The notes below the pieces were generated by a model. It saw nothing but the letters and a program-made list of their open reading frames with translations. It was not told where the DNA came from and did no database searches. 10,240 nucleotides of DNA, taken from Clostridiales bacterium. GTDB taxonomy: Bacteria > Bacillota > Clostridia > Lachnospirales > Lachnospiraceae. A program made the translations under genes and the position numbers. The DNA lies in assembly GCA_019416265.1 (NCBI GenBank), contig DXXQ01000199.1:1-10240 (forward strand), read 5' to 3'. This document shows positions 5,880 through 10,240 of the stretch, one piece after another. How positions within the stretch are numbered: position 1 is the first letter of the stretch; every line of letters begins with the position of its first letter.

Positions 5880-8761
5880 AACAGTTTTTAAAAAAAATAC
5901 GGATAAAACGAACGACTGTGCTTGCGCTTGTCTTTGTTTTTATGTCCGCTGTCCTTGTGAGACAGCTTTTTGACCTGCAGATCATCCAGGGACAGGATTA
6001 TATCAGCAAATTCCAGACAAGGACCACAAAGAAGCGTGTCCTGAAAAGTACCAGAGGAAATATTTATGACAGAAATGGTGAGGAGCTTGCTTCCAATATC
6101 CTGTCATATTCTCTTACCTTTGAGGATAACGGAACATATGTAAGCAGCAGGGAGCGAAACCTTTCCCTTAACGGTACGGCCTACCAGGTTATGAAGATCC
6201 TCGAAAAGAACGGAGACTCCATTTCCCGGGATTCTTTTCACATCTATGTGGAGGAGGACGGCAGCTATGCCTATGATGTGGACGAGGGCTTCACTCTGAA
6301 CAGGTTCCGTGCAGATATATTCGGACATCCCCTGATCGACGACATGACGGAGAAGGAAAGAACGTCAACTGCCGATCAGATGATGAAGTATTTAATGGGA
6401 GAAAAAGGGTTCTCCATTGTACTGGAGGGAGAGAAGGCCTACAGCCAGGAGGAGCTGGCTGCCTATAATCTGCCGTCTTCCTTTACTCCTCAGGAGATAC
6501 TGGATCTTTCCATTATCCGTTATAAGCTGAACACAAACAGTTTTAAAAAATATATGCGTGTCACAATTGCCTCAAATGTGAGCGAGGAATCTGTGGCGGC
6601 AATTGAAGAGAACAAGACTGCTCTGCAGGGAATCGACGTTGTGGAGGATTCCATCCGCAAATATGTGGAGGATGAGAGCATGGGGCCGATCCTTGGATAT
6701 ACAGGAAAGGCTTCTGCAGAGGAGCTGGAGGAATTAAGGGAGCAGAATCCCAATTACTCTAACGACGCTGTTATCGGAAAAGCAGGGATCGAGCAGTATA
6801 TGGAGCTTACCCTCCAGGGAACGGACGGGGAGGAAACCGTATCTGTAGATAACCTGGGCAAGGTTCTCAAGATCGACGAAAATACCAGACTGAGCCCTGT
6901 TGCGGGAAATGACGTATACCTGACTATTGACAAAGACTGGCAGTCAGCAATCTACCAGATCCTGAAACAGAGGGTTGCGGGAATCCTTCTTTCAAAGCTG
7001 GATGCAACGAAGACCTTTGACTATGAAAGTGTCACTGACGCTTCCCAGATCCGTATTCCGATTTATGACGTATACAATGCGCTGGTTGAAAACAGTGTCA
7101 TTGATATCACGAAATTTGAGAGAGAGGATGCTTCTCAGACAGAAAAAAATCTCTACGACAAATTTCAGCAAAAGCAGCAGCAGGTTTTTGATACAATATC
7201 AAACAGGCTTACAGGAGACAATCCTCCTGCCCTTAAGGACGAGGATCCTCAGATCCAGGAGTATATGACTTACATCTGCGACAACCTGCTCAGGGATACC
7301 CTGAAAATCATTTCAGCAGATGCCATTGACAAATCTGACGCCACCTACAAGGCATGGACAAAGGATCAGAGCATCAGCCTCAAGGAATACCTGACCTATG
7401 CTGCAGGCCAGAACTGGATCGATATTTCCAGAATATCTTCAGAGGGGGATTATCTGGATTCCTCTGAGGTATATCAGGTACTGACCGCCTATATCACGGA
7501 TTATCTGAAAACAGACAATACCTTTTCGAAAATCCTTTACAAGTACATGCTCCACGAAGATACCATTTCCGGTCAGGAGCTCTGTCTTGTACTTTACGAA
7601 CAGGGAGTTCTCTCCAAGGAGGACGACACTTATGAGTCCCTTGCATCCGGAGCCATGGGAGCCTATGATTTCATGGTGAACAAGATCTGGTCACTGGAGA
7701 TCGAGCCGGCTCAGCTTGCTCTGATGCCATGCTCGGCTTCCGCAGTTGTCACAGATGTGAATACAGGAGAGGTTCTTGCCTGCGTTTCCTATCCGGGTTA
7801 TGACAACAACCGTCTGACCAATGATATGGACACCGAGTATTACGCAAAGCTTGCCATGGATCTGTCCAGTCCCTTCTTTAACAAGGCCACTCAGCAGAAG
7901 ACAGCTCCGGGTTCCACCCTGAAGATCCTTTCCACTATTGCCGGAATGATGGAAGGGGTGATCGATGACAGTACTTATATTGACTGTACAGGCGCCTTTG
8001 ACCTGGTTCAGCCTCCGGTCAACTGCTGGAACCGTCAGGGACACGGAGGGCTTGATATCCGCACCGCCATTGAGGAATCCTGTAACTACTTCTTCAATAT
8101 GATCGGTTTTCAGCTTGGCAAACAGGGGGAGGAGTTTTCCGAGTCTCTGAGCCTCAGTACGCTGGAGCATTATGCGGATATGATCGGGCTTACCAGCAAA
8201 ACAGGAATCGAAATTTCTGAGGCAACACCGCAGTTTTCCGATTTCGACGCTGTCCGCTCTTATATGGGACAGGGAACCCACGGCTTTACCACCAGTCAGA
8301 TCGCCCGCTATGTCACAACGATCGCCAACAACGGAACTGTATATGACCTGACTCTCTTAGACAGGATCACAAATCCGCAGGGCGACGTTCTTAAGGAATA
8401 CAGCCCCAAGGTTGAAAACACCTTGGATATGCCGCAGAATATCTGGGACGATATCCACGACGGTATGTACCGCGTTGTTCAGACACACAGCCAGTTCAAC
8501 GGACTTGGCATGGATGTGGCCGGCAAAACAGGTACTGCAGAGGTGGATCTGCGTCATCCGAACCACGGTCTTTTCATGGGTTATGCACCTGCTTCCGAGC
8601 CGAAGTATGCCCTTGCCGTGCGGATCGCTAACGGATATTCTTCCGGTAATGCTTGTCTGGCAGCTAATGATATTTTTAAATACATGTTTGAATTGGGAGA
8701 TGAAGAGTCTATCCTTACAGGCGTTGCGTCCAGCGACAGCAGCGATGTTTCGAATGACTAG
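5864..8761 (+). CDS. mrdA: Penicillin-binding protein 2, class B transpeptidase with a large insertion
   Basis: A 965-residue class B penicillin-binding protein, far longer than the common 600-700. It cross-links peptidoglycan outside the membrane as partner of RodA. A basic N-terminus and one membrane anchor (about 18-35) lead to the dimerisation domain, with RGNIYDRNGEELASN (64-78) and GKAGIEQYME (305-314). The transpeptidase domain opens with VYLTIDKDWQ (351-360). About 250 extra residues (roughly 371-620) then interrupt it before AVVTDVNTGEVLACVSYPGYD (627-647). The catalytic motifs are intact: SxxK at S684-K687, SxN at S739-N741, and KTGT at 888-891. C708, C721, H727 and C740 cluster around the SxN motif and could bind zinc, as I recall reported for C. 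difficile PBPs. A short acidic tail ends the protein. Translation most likely starts at TTG 5864, overlapping mreD by 16 nt. Position between mreD and minDE-rodA supports PBP2 rather than SpoVD or FtsI. Confidence 0.92.
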   Translation: MGTKIKQFLKKIRIKRTTVLALVFVFMSAVLVRQLFDLQIIQGQDYISKFQTRTTKKRVLKSTRGNIYDRNGEELASNILSYSLTFEDNGTYVSSRERNLSLNGTAYQVMKILEKNGDSISRDSFHIYVEEDGSYAYDVDEGFTLNRFRADIFGHPLIDDMTEKERTSTADQMMKYLMGEKGFSIVLEGEKAYSQEELAAYNLPSSFTPQEILDLSIIRYKLNTNSFKKYMRVTIASNVSEESVAAIEENKTALQGIDVVEDSIRKYVEDESMGPILGYTGKASAEELEELREQNPNYSNDAVIGKAGIEQYMELTLQGTDGEETVSVDNLGKVLKIDENTRLSPVAGNDVYLTIDKDWQSAIYQILKQRVAGILLSKLDATKTFDYESVTDASQIRIPIYDVYNALVENSVIDITKFEREDASQTEKNLYDKFQQKQQQVFDTISNRLTGDNPPALKDEDPQIQEYMTYICDNLLRDTLKIISADAIDKSDATYKAWTKDQSISLKEYLTYAAGQNWIDISRISSEGDYLDSSEVYQVLTAYITDYLKTDNTFSKILYKYMLHEDTISGQELCLVLYEQGVLSKEDDTYESLASGAMGAYDFMVNKIWSLEIEPAQLALMPCSASAVVTDVNTGEVLACVSYPGYDNNRLTNDMDTEYYAKLAMDLSSPFFNKATQQKTAPGSTLKILSTIAGMMEGVIDDSTYIDCTGAFDLVQPPVNCWNRQGHGGLDIRTAIEESCNYFFNMIGFQLGKQGEEFSESLSLSTLEHYADMIGLTSKTGIEISEATPQFSDFDAVRSYMGQGTHGFTTSQIARYVTTIANNGTVYDLTLLDRITNPQGDVLKEYSPKVENTLDMPQNIWDDIHDGMYRVVQTHSQFNGLGMDVAGKTGTAEVDLRHPNHGLFMGYAPASEPKYALAVRIANGYSSGNACLAANDIFKYMFELGDEESILTGVASSDSSDVSND

Positions 8762-8845
8762 GATCCGTTTCAGACGAATCCCAAGGGGTACCAGAGAGAA
8801 TACCAGAGGTCTGGAAGTCATTTTTTAGGAGGAAACAAAGAAACT
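8762..8845 (+). other. Gap between PBP2 and minD with a short direct repeat
   Basis: This 84-nt gap is the largest inside the operon. It holds TACCAGAG twice (8789-8796 and 8801-8808). CCAGA (8791-8795) could pair with TCTGG (8809-8813), but the following T run (8821-8826) is 7 nt away, so it is a poor terminator. The minD ribosome binding site AGGAGGA (8827-8833) lies 12 nt before the ATG, a little far. I see no convincing promoter and no remnant of minC. Confidence 0.4.
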
Positions 8846-9643
8846 ATGAGTGAAGTCATTGTGATCACATCCGGAAAAGGCGGTGTGGGAAAAACAACCA
8901 CTGTTGCAAACATCGGGACAGGTCTGTCCATGCTTGGCAAAAAAGTCGTACTTGTGGATACGGACATCGGGCTTCGAAACCTGGATGTGGTTCTGGGGCT
9001 GGAAAACAGGATTGTGTATAATCTGGTGGATGTGGTAAACGGAAACTGCCGTCTCCGCCAGGCCCTGATCCGGGATAAGCGCCATCCGAACCTTTACCTT
9101 CTTCCCTCTGCACAGACGAAGGACAAAACTGCCGTCTCTCCCGAACAGATGATCAAGCTTACCGATGATCTGAGAGAGGAATTTGATTTCGTTCTCCTGG
9201 ACTGTCCGGCGGGAATCGAGCAGGGATTTAAAAACGCCATTGCAGGGGCGGATAAAGCCCTTGTGGTGACGACTCCGGAGGTATCGGCCATCCGGGATGC
9301 AGACCGTATCATCGGCCTTCTGGAGGCAAATGAGATCCGGGATATCCATCTGATCATCAACCGCCTGCGTCCGGAGATGATCGCAAGGGGAGATATGATG
9401 TCTGTGGACGATGTGATCGAAATCCTGGCAGTCGATCTGATCGGAACCCTTCTCGACGATGAACAGATCGTGATCGCAGCCAATCAGGGAGATCCCCTCT
9501 CCGGCAGGAATTCCCAGGCGGAGGAGGAGTATAAAAATATCTGCCGCCGTCTTATGGGGGAGGATATTCCTTTTGTCAGCATCAGGCAGAAGAAAAGTTT
9601 TCTGCGCAGACTGGGGCATATTTTTAAAAACCAGACATCGTAA
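8846..9643 (+). CDS. minD: Septum site-determining ATPase MinD
   Basis: A complete 265-residue MinD of the ParA/MinD (WACA) ATPase family. The deviant Walker A motif SGKGGVGKTT is at residues 9-18, with signature K11 and K16. The switch region VDTDIGLRNLDVVLGL (37-52) and Walker B-like LLDCPAGIE (117-125) are present; the family more often has Ser where C120 stands. The C-terminus KKSFLRRLGHIF (249-260) is an amphipathic membrane-targeting helix. MinD binds membrane as an ATP dimer, normally recruits MinC to block off-centre division, and is released by MinE. minE follows 13 nt later. No minC occurs in this window. Start chosen because MSEVIVITSGKGG is the standard family N-terminus. Confidence 0.96.
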   Translation: MSEVIVITSGKGGVGKTTTVANIGTGLSMLGKKVVLVDTDIGLRNLDVVLGLENRIVYNLVDVVNGNCRLRQALIRDKRHPNLYLLPSAQTKDKTAVSPEQMIKLTDDLREEFDFVLLDCPAGIEQGFKNAIAGADKALVVTTPEVSAIRDADRIIGLLEANEIRDIHLIINRLRPEMIARGDMMSVDDVIEILAVDLIGTLLDDEQIVIAANQGDPLSGRNSQAEEEYKNICRRLMGEDIPFVSIRQKKSFLRRLGHIFKNQTS

Positions 9644-9649
9644 GGAGGG
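9643..9649 (+). promoter_or_regulatory. Ribosome binding site of minE
   Basis: AGGAGGG begins on the last base of the minD stop and lies 7 nt before ATG 9657. It decides the start: the frame is open back into minD, but the extra 28 residues would not resemble MinE. Confidence 0.85.
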
Positions 9650-9656
9650 AAGCCCA

Positions 9657-9899
9657 ATGAAGACCTTTTTCCGGGAAAAGAACCGTTCTGCAGGATATGC
9701 CAGGGACAGAATGAAGCTGCTCCTCATATCGGAACGGATCGACTGCTCTCCGCAAATGATAAAACAGTTGAGGAACGATATGATACATACCGTGAAAAAA
9801 TACCTTACCATTGAGGAAGACAAGGTGATGCTGGAGGTGACGCAGGACCCGGCCGTGGTTCACGCCTACATCCCTGTCCGAAATAAAAAGGAACGATAG
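9657..9899 (+). CDS. minE: Cell division topological specificity factor MinE
   Basis: An 80-residue MinE, within the usual 80-90. The N-terminal FFREKNRSAGYA begins a membrane-contact and anti-MinCD region. ARDRMKLLLISERID (15-29) matches the MinD-binding helix (ARERLQ-IV-ER type). The C-terminal topological domain includes IKQLRNDMIHTVKKYL (35-50) and ends VHAYIPVRN, a normal MinE beta strand. It stimulates MinD ATP hydrolysis and drives the pattern that places the septum at midcell. It lies 13 nt after minD and 4 nt before rodA. Confidence 0.93.
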   Translation: MKTFFREKNRSAGYARDRMKLLLISERIDCSPQMIKQLRNDMIHTVKKYLTIEEDKVMLEVTQDPAVVHAYIPVRNKKER

Positions 9900-9903
9900 A
9901 TTT

Positions 9904-10240
9904 ATGATAAAGCAGTACAAATTACGATTTTACAATTTCAGACTGGTGCTGTTTCTCCTGGCGATCAGTATGATCGGCGTTACCCTGGTAGGGACAGCTG
10001 CACCGGATCTGAAAAACAAGCAGTTTGCCGGAGTGATCCTGGGACTGATCGTCATGACAATTCTTTCCCTTATGGATTACTCCTGGATCATGAATTTCCA
10101 GTGGATCATGTATTTTGGAAACATTGTCATGCTTCTGGGCGTCCGTCTCCTGGGAGACAGCGCCAACGGCGCGGCCCGCTGGATCTCCATCGGCGGCTTC
10201 CGTTTCCAGCCTACAGAGCTTTCAAAGATTATCATTATCC
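9904..10240 (+). CDS. rodA: SEDS glycosyltransferase RodA, 3' truncated by window
   Basis: The first 112 residues of a FtsW/RodA/SpoVE (SEDS) membrane protein, open to the right edge; full members have about 370-420 residues. Hydrophobic helices lie at about 14-31, 41-57 and 64-81. The extracellular family motif GAARWISIGGFRFQPTELSK (89-108) is unmistakable. SEDS proteins polymerise glycan strands from lipid II as partners of class B PBPs. RodA is preferred over FtsW because its cognate PBP2 and the mre genes lie upstream in the same operon, but the fragment alone cannot prove this. The start ATG 9904 lies 4 nt past the minE stop, with AAGGA (9888-9892) 11 nt upstream. Confidence 0.9.
   Translation, partial: MIKQYKLRFYNFRLVLFLLAISMIGVTLVGTAAPDLKNKQFAGVILGLIVMTILSLMDYSWIMNFQWIMYFGNIVMLLGVRLLGDSANGAARWISIGGFRFQPTELSKIIII

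Noticed and set aside
8791..8826. Terminator after PBP2 from CCAGA/TCTGG and the T run
   Set aside because: The stem is only 5 bp with a 13-nt loop, and the T run is 7 nt away from it and adjoins the minD ribosome binding site.
9573..9656. Longer start of minE inside minD
   Set aside because: The extra 28 residues do not resemble MinE, and AGGAGGG at 9643-9649 points to ATG 9657.
8825..9823. A 332-codon open frame on the minus strand opposite minD and minE
   Set aside because: It is fully antisense to two strongly recognised genes, has no recognisable domain and ends right at the minD ribosome binding site region. It is treated as a shadow.

Overview
The window looks like a Gram-positive, low-to-mid GC anaerobe of the class Clostridia, most likely Lachnospiraceae. 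The evidence is a divergent MreB-like actin, a very long PBP2 with a large insertion, strong AGGAGG-type ribosome binding sites and tightly packed co-directional genes. This placement comes from gene order and protein character read by eye, not from a database comparison. All ten recognisable genes lie on the + strand. There are no RNA genes, mobile elements or CRISPR arrays that I can see.

Region 1 (1-2599) holds two flavoprotein genes. The first is the C-terminal three quarters of an HI0933/BaiN-type NAD(P)/FAD oxidoreductase, cut by the window's left edge. After 35 nt comes a complete COG2509-type FAD-dependent dehydrogenase. An intrinsic terminator follows.

Region 2 (2581-2688) is a short regulatory interval. 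It holds a plausible promoter whose -35 sits inside the terminator loop, a second candidate -10, and two small hairpins just ahead of radC.

Region 3 (2689-10240) reads as one cell-shape and division operon: radC, mreB-like, mreC, mreD, mrdA (PBP2), minD, minE, rodA (cut by the right edge). Spacings are 12 and 52 nt, then overlaps of 11 and 16 nt, then 84, 13 and 4 nt. The actin-like protein, MreC, MreD, PBP2 and RodA are the expected parts of the elongation complex, in which the SEDS glycosyltransferase RodA works with the transpeptidase PBP2. MinD and MinE are division-site selection proteins set between PBP2 and RodA; no minC is present here.

The points most worth a second look are these. 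The MreB-like protein has lost two active-site acidic residues, suggesting a weakened or absent ATPase. PBP2 carries about 250 extra residues inside its transpeptidase fold, and a Cys/His cluster near its active site could bind zinc. PBP2 also appears to start at a TTG codon inside mreD. I see no clearly novel defence or mobile system.
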